This document shows, piece after piece, positions 23,581 to 35,800 of a stretch of DNA of 64,000 bases. Source of the DNA: Xiphophorus maculatus (Eukaryota; Chordata; Actinopteri; Cyprinodontiformes; Poeciliidae); the NCBI RefSeq assembly GCF_002775205.1, contig NC_036464.1, positions 4,676,480 to 4,740,479 of the forward strand, in the 5' to 3' direction. The position numbers were made by a program, and so were the translations under genes. Under the pieces are notes generated by a model. That model was not told the origin of the DNA. It did no database searches and saw only the letters and a program-made list of their open reading frames with translations. Every line of letters starts with the position of its first letter. Position 1 is the first letter of the stretch.

Positions 23581-23924
23581 TGTTATAATGAATGAAAGAC
23601 GTGGTTCCATGTCGACTCCAGGAAACTCCGAGATTACTCCAAAGCAGAACGTGTTTGTTGTGCAAGCATGTGCAAAGGTGCGCTTGTTTTCATGTCAACA
23701 CTGGAACTCCTGTTCAATCCTGCATGTTTAGAACATGATGTACTGAAAACACTGAAGTTTTTACGGCAAATGCATCAATTTATGGAAACTTAATTATTTG
23801 TTTATCTCCTTTTTAAAAAGACTTTGCAGAAGAAAATGTTGATGAATATATAAAAGATATAAAATCTTCATTTTGAGAAATCTGAAGATAAATACAGATT
23901 TATTGGTAAAATACTACCAACAGT

Positions 23925-24145
23925 TTCTCTTGTTTTGGTTGTTTTTACCCAGAATGCCCTGCACTATAGTGCACTTCCTGCTTTTTACATTCTCATTCAA
24001 ATAGCACCAGAATTTACTTCAATCGAACTGAGACCTGGGTTTGTAGGTGGACCAGGGTTCACTTTTCCGGGTCCACATCGAAGTCTGATTGCAAATCACA
24101 CCTATCCAAACAAATCTGACTTTCTAGTTTTGTTTTAATTAAAAT
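23925..24145 (+). repeat. Family F transposon fragment
   Basis: Carries ttttacccagaatgccctgc, gtgcacttcctgctttt, tttgtaggtggaccagggtt and cctatccaaacaaatctgac, the right half of the family seen at 17672-18597. The left half is missing. Confidence 0.7.
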
Positions 24146-25555
24146 TAAAGGAGATTAAATAGGGATGCTGTAAATGCATTGTTGAATCACTTTTTGGTCC
24201 AGTTCAAGGATTCTACCTTCTTCAGTAGGAGTACAATAGCATTCCTGATTTTGACAATATTTGCCCACTTTACCTTGTAAAAATTCTCCAACTCCATCGG
24301 GGCATGAGAACATCTCTTGACATCAAATGTCTTATTTTTTTCTGTCAAATTTAGTTATGAAACCCTGGCTAAGTCATTCCAGAACTTAAGTATTAGTTTC
24401 ATGAAGTTACTCTTGTTCATTAGTGTGTATGCTTATACTCACTGTGATGCTGAAAATGTAAATTTCCTCTTGATATCCAGTTTTCTGGAACCACAAGGGT
24501 TTTGAACAATTCATAACGTCATCCATCTTGAAGAAAAACTCAGCTCCATCTGAAAAAAGTAACCCAAGTTAATAATGCTGCCACCTTTCTGTTTCACAGT
24601 GGTTCATGGCGCTCTTTTGTTTATGTTTAGAGTTGTTTTTGTAAATGTAGCTTTTGAAATTATGGCCAAGTTCAAGTTTGGTTTCATCAGACAAAAGCAC
24701 ACTCTGTGACAGTTTCAAGTATTTTTTTACTTCCTACTAAGGTTACTGGTAAATATGAAACTGCTATCCCTGCTGTTTTAAAACCAGGCAAACAAAAATA
24801 TCATCTAACAGAAGAAATTAGTCAATAGAAGGATCCAATGAATGAGGCCAGCTACATTACAGGCGGTAGCCGAGATAGTATTGACCTTTAAAGCTCAAAC
24901 TGGTTTATTTCTAGGCTATCCATTGTGACACCCACCATTTTTCAGGCCTCACTGGTTCGTTTACTTTGGGCCAAGGTCCTCGGGAAATAGGAGCAGCTGT
25001 GAGGTGGGTTTGTGGGGGAAGAATTGAACCAAGAGCTGAAATGATCCGGCCTGGACATCGCCAGGCATGGGTCACTTCATTTAGACCATCCTATCCTCTG
25101 TGCTGCACAGACTGGTTATGCAACACACATACCTAACCAGGCCTATTTAAAGCAAGGAGACAACAAATCAACACGTCTCACACGGATCAGGTTTCTGGAT
25201 GTGTTGAGGGGTGTGGAGGAAGGGAGAAACAACAAACAAAATGGAGGACTTTATGGTTATCTAATCTGTCATAACCTGCTACACTGTGAAAATCAGTCCT
25301 TTCAACGTTTAAGAAAAGTTTAAAATTATTTCCACGTGGAAATAGAAACCAAAGCAGCAGCCCTTGTTTAAGTATCTGAAACCCAGCAAGAAAAAAAAAA
25401 TAACAGGCCCAACTCCAAAACTAACTTCAACTCATACCACTAGCAATAAAATGGCTTCTTAGCTTCAATGTTAAGCCAAGTCAACTTGAAGAAAATACAC
25501 CATACAGGGTCAAAATGTGCTGAAAAAAGACAAATAAGGAGCTCCGTCAAAAAAC
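24146..25555. other. Gene-free DNA with decayed repeats
   Basis: 24190-24720 is a degraded fish transposon-like segment (gctgccacctttctgtttca, gtttcatcagacaaaagcac are typical phrases). 24830-25280 is single copy and unassigned. No exon found. Confidence 0.4.
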
Positions 25556-25559
25556 GAAC

Positions 25560-25830
25560 AAACGTTATTGAACCCCTGCTTTTCGCAGGGTTATCCACGC
25601 GCGAATAGCTAAAATCCGCTTCAGGCTCCATCTAAAAACACTTATAACTGCCTATTTTAATAGTTCGACCACCAAATATACCTTAATATGCATTAACACC
25701 AACAGGACACCCGTCAAATGTTCTTAGCGCTGCCGCAGAAGTTAGCTAGTCTTCTATATTTCCGCTTATGGGATACAGCCAATCAGCGCCAAGAGAAAAA
25801 GAATGGCGCTGCCTGATTGGCTGGCTTGCT
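25560..25830. repeat. Tigger/pogo-like repeat fragment
   Basis: Contains gcttttcgcagggttatcc, gcgaatagctaaaatccgc and tctaaaaacacttataactg, followed by aatatgcattaa. The first phrase matches the terminal wording of Tigger/pogo elements; the second half is shared with 10060-10200. The sequence continues with an inverted pair agccaatcagcgcc / ggcgctgcctgattggct at 25778-25823. Confidence 0.55.
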
Positions 25831-27134
25831 AACGGTATCACAAAAAAGGAAAAGTTAAGGTCACTCTGGTCGTTTTGGAGATTTTTAGATCTTTATATCT
25901 CCCCTCTATGCAGACTAATATTTGAGTTTGTGTTGGCTGAAGATTCAAACATGGACACATGTCCCAATTTTCAGAGTGCTTCTTGAGTTCTGGATTAGAT
26001 TAATATCACTTCAGTTGGTTGAATGAACAGCCCATTCATCATTAATCAGACGCATTTTCCCATTAAGCAAAGTATTTGCTGATATAATTCAAGGAATGCA
26101 CCCATGAGAAACATCTGGCTTTTATCTCCAATAAATATGTCCTTTTACAATAGCAACCCATGAAGTTTACATGCCTTACACATAATTAATAAATGCCTGG
26201 TATGAGAGCAGTTTATTGTCCAGATGCCAAAGCTACAAAATTTGTTTTTAGTACATTTGGTATAATAAAAACAGCACAGAACAGCCTTTTTATAACCCTT
26301 TTCTCCAAAACGCTTGTAAGTTTTACATAATTCTGATGAGGGATAAACCAATCCATATTGAGTTTAGTATTTTTCTAAAAAGAGGGAGATTATAATACAT
26401 CAAATTGAATAATGTATTAAATTTTCTATAATACATCAAATTTAATAACAGTTGTTACTAAATTAGTTTAAATTACAAGTCAAAATTCTAGTTGTTTCTA
26501 TTACATTTCAGTTTTACCTTTTTGCCTGGTTTTGGAACGTCAAATAAGCAATATGTTTAATAAACTACTGAGGAAAAAGTATCGATTCTTATTAAATTAG
26601 AATATTATAAAATATATTTTAAGTATTTCTCTGTTAATTCATGATTGTGGTTCTGCTGACGCTTAACTTAACACAATGTGACATTTGTAGTCCACTTCCT
26701 GGATAAGTCTGTCAGCAGCTGCTTTTACAGCACCGACGCCAGCTGTCTGTGCAACTTTTTCAACCACTTTTTTCTTCCACTAAACTTTCCCGTATTATTT
26801 GAATACAGTAAAAACATTAAGCTTCGTTAGCAATGGCCTTCTGCAATTTATTCAAAAACCAAGTTTGGAATTAATCTCATACTTAAGTTCAGAAATTTTC
26901 TTGTTTTTTCTAGGAAATTTCTGAGATTAATCTCAATTTCTTTTGTTTTTTTGGCAGAAATTTACTTATTTTCTTTGTCAACAATGGCCGTAATGGACAA
27001 CTGTCAAAAATTCTTTCTAATGTAATATATTAATTTAAACTCATATTAACCATAATAATCAATCATAAAGCATCACTTTAAAAGGCTTTTTTATGTTTTA
27101 ACACCTTTTTAATAGCCACAAATACACAACTGCA
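25831..27134. other. AT-rich intergenic DNA
   Basis: No gene. Old, unclassifiable AT-rich sequence with a tandem-like atacatcaaattgaataatg / aatacatcaaatttaataac duplication at 26393-26448. The minus-strand transcript described at 27135-28600 ends at its right edge. Confidence 0.45.
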
Positions 27135-27152
27135 CCAATATTGCTTGTATAT

Positions 27153-27158
27153 TTTATT
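27153..27158 (-). terminator. Poly(A) signal of the unassigned transcript
   Basis: AATAAA on the minus strand with a TGTA upstream element (tgtacataaaataaaata) and a downstream GU-rich stretch; complete poly(A) site architecture. Confidence 0.65.
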
Positions 27159-28417
27159 TTATGTACAGTACAGGTAAAAAAAAAAAAAGAAACATAAAGT
27201 AGTCAATAACATTGACTGACGTGGGCAGCAGTAAACGGCCATGTTGCTCATCCATGGGAAGACGACCGTCTCCCCTCTCAGGCGTACACTCCAGCTGCGC
27301 CTGACAACAGCTTCACAACAAAGATTATCAAAGAAGGGAGCAGCTATTTTTGAAAAATAAGAATATTAATAATAATTATAATTCTGTCACCTAAACTGAG
27401 CCTGCTTTTCGGTTCTGGGCTGGAAGAAAGGAGTCGTGCCTGTGCAATCTTCGGTTAACTTTTAAATACTGACCGCTTCACTGCACTGGATTTACAACGC
27501 TAAAAGTCACTAGAAGTCAGTGCTGCAGCCGCCATTTCGCCCGAAATACTGCAACTAGTTGCAAGCCAGCTTTTTTCTTTTTTTGTCCTTCAGTCCCAGT
27601 CAGCAGCTGAATTCACAGTATTCTTACAGCATGGTATTTATTTGTATTTTTTGCTCTGAAAGAAAGTAACTCATAAAGATTTAACTGATGATGCATAGGG
27701 GGGGGGCGTTGTTGACAAATGTTCACTGGTGGATTTGTTTTTGTAGTGAGGATTAAGAAAAACAAACAAACAAAAAAAAACATTGTGTCTAGTTTTCTCA
27801 TGGATTTAACTTTTAAAATAAAATAAGAAACAAAAAAAAATAGGGTTTTAGTTTTGTATCTCCAAGGCCATAGATAGTCAACCACAAAGACTTCTGCGCT
27901 CCGCTGCTGACTATCGCGGTTGTGTCTCTCAATAGCGTTTCAGACAGTGAGCTCACAGCAGGCCACCAAGGTACAGATAAAGTGCTTTTTTTTTTCTTTA
28001 AAATGTGTCACTTTAAATAATTAAATGTGAAGATGGTTTTCAGGATGTCTGAGTAGTTAAGAAATGAAACTGGGATGGGGGGGAACAGACGCGACGTGAC
28101 TCTGGAGTTCGGTCCGAACGCATCCTCCGAATGTTGCCGTCTCTGGATGGAGCGTTCACATTTTCAAAAGTGAAGAGTAAGACTTTCAGACGTGGAAAAA
28201 ACAGCAGCAAACTAGAAGGGTTTTCCAAAATACTATCAGGAAAGGAGGACAGAAGGAGAATAAATACATTTGGGTCCATGTAGTGTTTGTTATCCGGCTC
28301 TATAGAAATATGATAAAACCTAGAAAATAACAAAAAGTTCAGAGTTCATAGAAGACCCATGAGATTTCTGGTCTTTTGTTTTGTTTTTTTCCATTTTTTG
28401 CTCCCTTATCCAGTCTC

Positions 28418-28453
28418 AATAACAATAATAATTATAATAATAATAATAATAAT
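28418..28453. repeat. (AAT)n microsatellite
   Basis: Imperfect AAT repeat inside the unassigned terminal exon; produces a poly-Tyr or poly-Ile run in spurious reading frames. Confidence 0.9.
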
Positions 28454-28784
28454 CCATCTTCTGCCAGCCTTGTGAAAAAAACAAAAAACAGATATATAAA
28501 TAGTAGCCATGGCAACGGCACGTACTCCCACTCCCGGACCTTGATGACTGAGTCTGAGAATCCAGAAAAACCTCGGAGACGTCTGTTTGGTCCTCAGCCT
28601 CTGCAGGACAAATACAGACAAAACCAATCAGTTCCAGCTGAAACAATGAAGTATTCATGCTCCTTTAATCATCCTTTAATCATGCTTCAACCACTCAGGC
28701 CAGAGTATTTTAATGGGGTTTTCTGATAAAGTAGGACATGCTGACGCACAATTTTCACCTGTTAGAGGTTTGCATGTAGCTATA

Positions 28785-29390
28785 TCTATAGCTGAAACGA
28801 TTAATCAAATTAATCAATTATTCAAATAATTATCAACTCATTTAGTAATCAATTAATTGTTAACTGGAGTATACAGACTCAAAAGGACAATTCCTGAAAA
28901 AAAAAAACACACTAAACTGTACTACAAATGTATACATTTAGCATTTTAAGATAAAAAAAAACATTTTTCTGTAAACATGCATAGTTTTAGCTTCAAATTC
29001 TTAAATGAAATCTAGAAATAAGCAACTTCTGCTACCCAGTTATTAATCGGTTCATACAAAAAATAATCGAGATTATCCTGCACACTGTACTAATGTTAAA
29101 TCAAACAAAAAAGCTTTTCCAGTTGACATTAGAAGTAGTTTATTAGCTGCATCCTTTGCTATAAATGATCAAACATTCACTAAAGAAATGCTCTTACTGC
29201 ATTTTAGGCAACAAAACGTTGATTTTTATATTTAAAAAAGCAGATAAATAATTTGTGTATTTGCACCTTTTCATGTTTCTAATATTGTGTACAAAGGTTT
29301 AAGAGGTTAAATGAAAAATAGGCAGAATGTGCCAAATTTTTATCCGATCAATTGTCAAACTAATATTAAAACAATAATTACTTGAACCAT
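28785..29390 (+). repeat. Interspersed repeat family E, copy 1
   Basis: Opens gctgaaacgattaatcaaat with ttagtaatcaattaattgtt and actggagtatacagactcaa, all shared with 30430-30790 in the same orientation. Non-coding, AT-rich, probably a DNA-transposon derivative. Confidence 0.65.
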
Positions 29391-30429
29391 TCAAGCAATT
29401 ATTTGAAGCTTCGTTCATTTTTACATGAACTCTTCTCTGTCCCTCCTGAAGAAAAGCCTCCCCACAGCATGATGCTGCCACCACCAAGTTTTATCGTCAT
29501 GATGCTGTTTGCTCATTTAAAAACCTCCAAGGCCTTCAGAGAACATCTGGATTTACACTCAGATTAGACACAGATGGACTGGATTTACTTTTGTCTCTTT
29601 TACATAAAATCCTTGTTTAGACTGAGGTTTGTGGATATAAAGTGACCAGAATTGGTGTGAAAATGTTAGCAAGTCGGTCCGTCATGACATTTTTAACATG
29701 GAGGAACTCTGAGGTGAACGTCAGCAGCTTTTCCCACCGCTTCGGAGCTTTATGTGGCCGAGAGATCAAGAGAAGCGCTTCCTGTATGATGACTGGAAAA
29801 AGCAGCTAATAGAGGCCAGTCTCAATTCCTTTCCTGTTTGTCCTCACAAAAGAGCTGAAAAATGCAGACCTGCCTCTGTAAACACGACAGGCTTTCACGT
29901 TGAAGTGCGCGTCAACGACCTGCGCTTGCTGCTTGTGCAGCAGCTGCGTTTTCTCGGTCACTAACCCCCAGAAACCAGAGGAAGGAGCTCAGAACAGACT
30001 CATGACAAAGTGCTTTTGACACACAACTGAAACCACATGCTTATGCAGTTCAACAGATTTAACTTGGCTGCATCTGCTCTCTTGATTTAAAAGTAATTAA
30101 ACGATAGCAAGATGCAATAACTCTGCTTTTTTATAGCTTCAAAAATCAGGGATACCTTTGAAAAATAGAACTTATTCAAAGTTATTCAAAGTATTTGGCT
30201 GGGATTTTATATGGCAGTTAACTTCACTCTGACATCCCTGAATAAAATCCAGATTAGCTGCCTTCAGAAGTCTGCTGACTGGTAAACGAGGTCCACCTGT
30301 GTCTTATTTGTTCGTTAGAGAACAAACAGCATCATGAAGACAAAGCAGCACAGCAGACGAGTCGGGGAGGAAGTTCAAAAATATCAATTTGATCTCAGAT
30401 GAGATCAAATTTAAAGTTTCTGTCAAACA

Positions 30430-30790
30430 TTCAAATAGGGATGAAACTATTCATCAGATTAATTATAATTTTAACTAATTTAGTAATCAATTAAACATTA
30501 ACTGCAGTATACAGACTCAAAGAAAACATATTCAGAGCAGTCATTAAGCCAAAACTGCAAAAGATATATGCATCGTACATTTAAAATAAAAATGGATGTA
30601 AATCAAATTTGTTGCACCTTAGGCAGTAAAATGTTTTTTTTTCATTTGTAAATTATTTGTTAATCTTTTAAGGTATTAAGGCTAAGGGGTTAAATGGAAA
30701 ATCTGTAGAATGTGCCAATTTTTTTTTATCTGAGTAATCATCAGAATAAATCGATATATTAATCAATTACTAAAATAATCCTCAGTTGCA
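30430..30790 (+). repeat. Interspersed repeat family E, copy 2
   Basis: Matches 28785-29390 (ttagtaatcaattaaacatt, actgcagtatacagactcaa, ggttaaatggaaaatctgta). A partial third copy is visible at about 46650-46720 (gcagacaattaatggtttat). Confidence 0.65.
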
Positions 30791-30839
30791 TGTTCATCTT
30801 CCAACAGTACAACACATAACAGCCATTAAAGCATTGTCA

Positions 30840-30895
30840 TATTACAACAGCCTAGTCAAAGTCCAGACCTAAATCCAACTGAGAATCCAAGTTTC
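30840..30895 (+). mobile_element. Tc1 transposase relic
   Basis: Translation of 30846 onward gives QQPSQSPDLNPTEN, matching the highly conserved W-P-SQSPDLNPIENLW block of Tc1 transposases next to the second catalytic aspartate. Flanked by stops; a short, dead fragment. Confidence 0.75.
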
Positions 30896-31439
30896 CTACT
30901 AATTTTGCTATTTATACTAGTTAGTTATTTTGTTTTATTTTGCTAATTTTTATTTTATTTCATTTTTTATTTCATACCTATTACTAATTTTGTTATGAGG
31001 CTTAAACTGGGATCAGAGTAACTCATTTTGTTCCACCTCATGTTTTAACATGTGCTGAAATGACAGATAAACTCTTTGAACCTTGAAGAAAAAGTTAACA
31101 GGCATCCAGTCTGCTTATTATTTTGGGCTCGACTGAAGAAAACTGAAACAATATTTTGTCTGTTCTCAGCAATAAAAACAGGATCTAGGTCAGTCTTCAT
31201 CTGAAAACACTTCTGTATTTAGCCAGGTTTTAACACAGCACATAAAAGCAGATTTGGTGTACTTCAGAGTATAAGTCAATATGTAGATGTGGTCCAAGTT
31301 ACCATGACAACAAAAGAAAACTAAAGAGCTTGGAAAATATGATCATTTTGTGTCAAATCTAACATCTTTATAAATAGATTTTAATTTAAATCTATTTAAT
31401 CTATCAGAACTACAACAACTACAACTATTTCATTTAATG

Positions 31440-31530
31440 TAATCTTGAATTGTGGTCAGGGGGCCGCACAAAATCAGTCCAGGGCCACAAATGGCCCCTG
31501 AGCCTCATCTTGTACACCTTTGCTTTTGAT
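31440..31530 (-). repeat. hAT-like MITE end fragment
   Basis: Contains gtggtcagggggccgcacaa and ccacaaatggcccctgagcc, the complemented form of widespread caggggtgtcaaactc / gggccacat hAT-derived repeats. Confidence 0.5.
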
Positions 31531-32059
31531 GATGAATCTCAAAAATAGCTGTAGCTGTGATTGTGATTTATCAAAAGGTAAATCTACAAAGTGTAGGCTG
31601 AAACAAGCTACACTTTTCAGATTTTTATTTGTAAATAATGAAATGTTACATAACAGCTGAGTGTTAAATGGACACTTGAAGTTGGATTCAGATAATCTTA
31701 GAATCAGTTAAAGAACAAATTAACTAGAGAAGAACTGATCAGGTTTTTACTGACCAGCATGAAGTCACTTTTTTTTTTACAGTCCTAAAACACATTTTCA
31801 ATGTTAAAATTTAAAACTTCTGGATTCTGAGGTTCTTATAACATTTAAGTAGAAAATGTTTACTGTAACAGTTCAGTGGTTTATCATCTGTATGTTCCTC
31901 AGATCATCAAACAACACTGTGCTAAAGTTAGTTGAAGGGCTTTTTCACAGCTTTTTTTTTTTTTTGGCATGTAGACAAACGCAGATAAGCTCCATCTCCA
32001 AATCTGTCCCACTCAGGACGTCAAATCTGGACTGGCTCATCCAATGATAAATAAAGATC

Positions 32060-32260
32060 CTTTATTTATGGACTGTAGCACCGGGAATTCTGGGTAAATA
32101 AAACCAAAACAAACGCGCAAGTCTAGCGCTAGCAGGTGAAATGGCTCATGGTCTTTTAACAAAGACAAAAGAGAAATCCTACAATGGCTAAAATCTGACA
32201 GTGCTTCATTTTTGTTTACATTTCAAGTTGCGCTCAGTGTCTCTTTTTATGTTGTTTCCG
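32060..32260 (-). repeat. Family F fragment, reverse orientation
   Basis: Contains gaattctgggtaaataaaac, caagtctagcgctagcaggt and gagaaatcctacaatggcta; complementary along its length to 34990-35200. With that copy it forms an inverted pair on either side of PWWP2B exon 2. Confidence 0.75.
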
Positions 32261-32590
32261 TCTTTTAGGTACACCGTCTGAACTAAAATATCTATATTCT
32301 GGTTGAAAAGTCTAAATTATGAGTTGCAATGCTTAAATAAGAGAAAGGACTCCTTTTTGAAAAGAACACCCTTCTCTTCACAATCTTCTTTTTCTGCAGC
32401 GATCCAGACTAAACTAACCAAACTACGTTTTTCTAGACCTTAATACTTTGGAACTGTTTGATTAAGTACAACAAATATTGGCCAGAAATACACACAGACA
32501 GGAAAAAGTGGGACTTTTCTGCTTAGACTGTTTAACCATCACTGCTCCCAACAACTCAATAGTGTTCAAATCCCTGCTGGTATTAAAAGT

Positions 32591-32605
32591 TTTATTTTAT
32601 TTATT
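32591..32605 (-). terminator. PWWP2B: PWWP2B poly(A) signals
   Basis: Three overlapping AATAAA hexamers on the minus strand (32605-32600, 32601-32596, 32596-32591) lie about 225 nt after the PWWP2B stop, followed by gttgttgggagcagtg, a GU-rich downstream element. This is the simplest 3' end for the gene. Confidence 0.65.
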
Positions 32606-32655
32606 GATTCTAGCAGCTGAATTTTTTAAGGCAGAAGTGTTCTTTTTTTTTTTTT

Positions 32656-32764
32656 TTACTAACAGGAGGTGCTGATTTTTAAGGATGAGCTGCTATTTTA
32701 GGTGGAGGGGCCAAATGTTTTTTAAGCGGAGATGCTGATTTTTAAGCGAAGGTGCTGGTTTTAT
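32656..32764 (-). repeat. Degenerate about 20-bp repeats in the PWWP2B 3' UTR
   Basis: On the transcript strand the unit CAGCACCTCCGCTTAAAAAT recurs in diverged form four to five times (CAGCACCTTCGCTTAAAAAT, CAGCATCTCCGCTTAAAAAA, CAGCTCATCCTTAAAAAT, CAGCACCTCCTGTTAG), partly interrupted. It sits between the stop codon and the poly(A) signals. Confidence 0.8.
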
Positions 32765-32829
32765 ACAGTTGTGTTGTCTCTGAGATTTTAATAACAGAGC
32801 TAACCGCTCCTGAACTAACTGGGACTGAC

Positions 32830-35800
32830 CTACGTGTCGCAGTGGGAAAGCAGTGACGAAATCTCTGGTCCCATGTGACCCACGGCCTTGGCTGCCTCCA
32901 AGATGGCTCTCCGGTACATCCCTTTCTTCTTCCGGTTGAAGCGGGACCTGAAGAGCTCTCTGAAGGGCGACAACTTGGCTACGGACAGCTGGGAAGTGGT
33001 GGGCGAGCCGAACCACGCCACCTTCGCCTGGGGCCACTGGGCCTCGCAGCTGTCAGACTCCTGCTTCCGGGTGCCGCTGATGCTGAGCACGCGGGCCGGC
33101 CACCAGGGGAAGCCGTGGATCTTCCCCCACACGATGTCGCCCACCGCCACGGCGTGGCCCTCCTCATTTACGCACTTCGTCATGCTGCGGGTGTGGAGGC
33201 GCACTGTGAGCGGCGGCACCGTCTTGCAATCCTCGCGCGGCGTCACGGAAGACGAGGTGACGGACAGGTCTTCGCCCGGTGCTAGGTCGCACAGCTCTGG
33301 CGACGTCCCTTCGGAGCTGAAGGACTTGGACTCGTCCAGGCTGTCGCTGCTGCACACTGACAGGCTGGATGAGTCCGCTTTGCGCTTCCGGAAGTTGATC
33401 AGGAGGGTCAGGTCGCTGTGGCTGCGGTCTGCCTCCTCCCCAGAACTCCCTGACCACAACTCCAACGAGTTCTTCCCCTCCCCAGAGTCTTCAGAGTGGG
33501 GGATGCAGGAACCAGGGCCCCTGGGGCTCCGTCTCCGGCTGCCCCCAACCAGTTCCGCCTCGTACTCCATCATGGTCTCCTCTCCCTGACTCTGCGGCGG
33601 TCTCAACCGGATCTTTGGACAGGACGAGCCTTGGTTCACCGTTGCGAAAGGCCGAGTTAGTTTGAGTTTTGGAATAGAGACAGTGAGGCCGGACCTAGTG
33701 GCGTCCAAAATGTGCCGCTGGTCCTTGGTGGCGTCCGTGGACCTCTTGCCGTTTCCTCCCAAGCCGTTTTGCACCAGCTGTTTCGGGCAGAAGGGTTTGA
33801 TTGAGCCATGCACCCGGGATGGGATCTTCATGACCTCACCCGTCCCCTGTGGAGTGCTGTAGGAAATCTTTATGACAGGGCTGTGAGGGATAACATCACT
33901 TGCTGCGTATTTCTCAACGTCAGCCTCGCCCCTTTTGTCCTTTCGGAAGCGCTTGCCATCGAGGACAGGGGCGTTTTCTCGTCTTTTGGCGTCCTTCGTT
34001 GTGATGACGTCCTCTTTTCTCGACAGCTTCGCTGGATTGTCCTTATAATCCCCGTCATCATCACTCTGCAGTGTATTCTCTTTTCTAGAAGTCTTAGTGT
34101 TGCTAATGCCGTCTTTGCTGTCCTCGTCACTATTAAGCGTGTTTTTACACTTTTCACACAGAACCTGTCGCGGCCGCAGTCGAATGGTGCTGATGGTCAT
34201 ACGCCCTGGCTCTCGTGACCGCCTCTTCTTCCTCTTGATTGGTCGCGGAGGGGGTTGAGGTACCCACTGGTTGTAGGTGTGGCGCACCCATAAAGGCGGA
34301 GGGAACGGGGCTCCTTCAAAATAAGGAGGGAAAGGAGTCTGTCCAGCTGGCACAGGCGTGGGGACGGGGCAGGGTGGAAGAAGAGGTGCTGTCGGTTCGC
34401 TGCTTTCAGGAACCGAGTTTTCATCCTTTGGTCTGTGTGAGGCTTGGCTCGGAGATTTAGCAACCGGCTCCTCGTTCAAGATTTCTGGGATTTCACATTC
34501 TGGCTTTGTGATGGGGCAGTCACCAAGTTTAGCTGTGAAATCTGGCAGACAGAAGAGTCCAGTCCTAAAGTCCAGACGAAAAAGACAATAGAGAATTACT
34601 TGCATATCAGAAATGTACATATTTATTTTGGCATACATAAAAGCAGTACAATAAATAAATATTTTATACCAGTAGCATAAGCTCTCAAACTTTAATTTGA
34701 GAATTTCTTGTATAGAACGTTGGGTAATGGCTGGTTTAATCTTTTCTGAGTTAATTCAGTGGTGAGACAGCCAAACATCACTAACTAACACACCTATTCA
34801 ATTGTCTGAGAAAGACCACCAGATTTAATGTAGGGGTTTTCACTCCGGATCATGATCCGTTAGACTCAAATTGAAAATAAAGTTGCAACATTTGCTGCAT
34901 CTTCAGCTGCTGCAGTTCACTTTCTCACTGCACTGTGTCAAACAAAACAAACTCTTTGAAAAACTTGTGCCCCTCCTCGCCTGTGGTGGCGTTGCACCAA
35001 GAACCATTGAAGGAAACAACATAAAAAGAGACACTGAGCGCAACTTGAAATGTAAACAAAAATGAAGCACTGTCAGATTTTAGCCATTGTAGGATTTCTC
35101 TTTTGTCTTTGTTAAAAGACCATGAGTCATTTCACTCGCTAGCGCTAGACTTGCGCGCTTGTTTTGGTTGTATTTACCCAGAATTCCCTGTGCTACAGTC
35201 CACTGTGACCATGTGAGCGGATCTAACAATCAGCCCTCTCTCACAACTGAGGCTGATTTTCAGACATTTATGGAGGTAGAAAAGATTGGTTTCTCATTCA
35301 GGCATTAGCTAATTGCTGATAGATTTTGGGAGACTTTTGGTGCCCTTTATATCTAATAATCCATGATACCATGGACTATTAACAAGTATCCCCAGTCATT
35401 TAAAAGGTAAACAAGCCCACATTATAACCAATCCTCCTCCATGCCAAAAAGTGGCAATCAGATTCTTTGTGAGATATTCATCCTATGTTTTATGACACCT
35501 GGAGGTTTTCTTCTCATCTGACTGAAGCAAAGTTTAATTGAGTACAGTCTTATTTATAAGAAACTCATCTAAGTCATACACAAAAATCCATAACAAGGTA
35601 AACCTAATCATAAATAGATTACCATTTTGTAAATTTGATCAAAAGTTCTAAACCAGTGCAGTGAAATTAAGTGCAGATTACCAACTGGCAAAAATGTATT
35701 TAGTTATTGACTTTACAGGCACTCTTCTGTGTGTGGACTAGAGAACAGGATTAGGACCACTGGAAAAAAAAATTAAAAAATACATCCTGACTTTATACTC

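Larger units (their letters stand above)
27135..28600 (-). other. Terminal exon and 3' UTR of an unassigned minus-strand transcript
   Basis: The minus strand shows a strong acceptor (tctgtatttgtcctgcag, AG at 28602-28601, with an aactgat branch-like word upstream) and, 1.44 kb later, AATAAA at 27158-27153 followed after about 20 nt by GU-rich gttgtgtatttgtgg. One frame from the acceptor reads AEDQTDVSEVFLDSQTQSSR and stays open to an (AAT)n tract; the other frames are no better, so it may all be UTR. It is not the CAAX-ending tail expected for INPP5A. Upstream partners are unknown; a donor right after the PWWP2B stop codon could splice to it. The 97-codon frame at 28040-28333 has no domain. 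Confidence 0.5.
28601..32590. other. PWWP2B downstream region, repeat-rich, no confirmed exon
   Basis: Besides the repeats listed separately, 29690-29990 is a GC-richer, repeat-free block with an open plus frame (29752-29964) lacking any domain; candidate conserved element. 29450-29520 (cagcatgatgctgccaccac) is a decayed fish transposon phrase. 30900-31400 and 31540-32040 show nothing recognisable. If PWWP2B uses the terminal exon at 27135-28600, this whole stretch would be a 3' UTR intron. Confidence 0.4.

Noticed and set aside
27135..28600. Terminal exon as the 3' end of INPP5A
   Set aside because: INPP5A should end in a CAAX-type cysteine motif and should lie further left in this order; none of the three frames fits.
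28406..28658. Frames with poly-Ile or poly-Tyr runs
   Set aside because: The runs come from the (AAT)n microsatellite.
32888..33589. Long plus-strand open frame (233 codons) and other frames opposite PWWP2B exon 2
   Set aside because: They are antisense shadows of the 1.7-kb PWWP2B exon, with no domain; the minus-strand frame shows the family blocks and PWWP domain.
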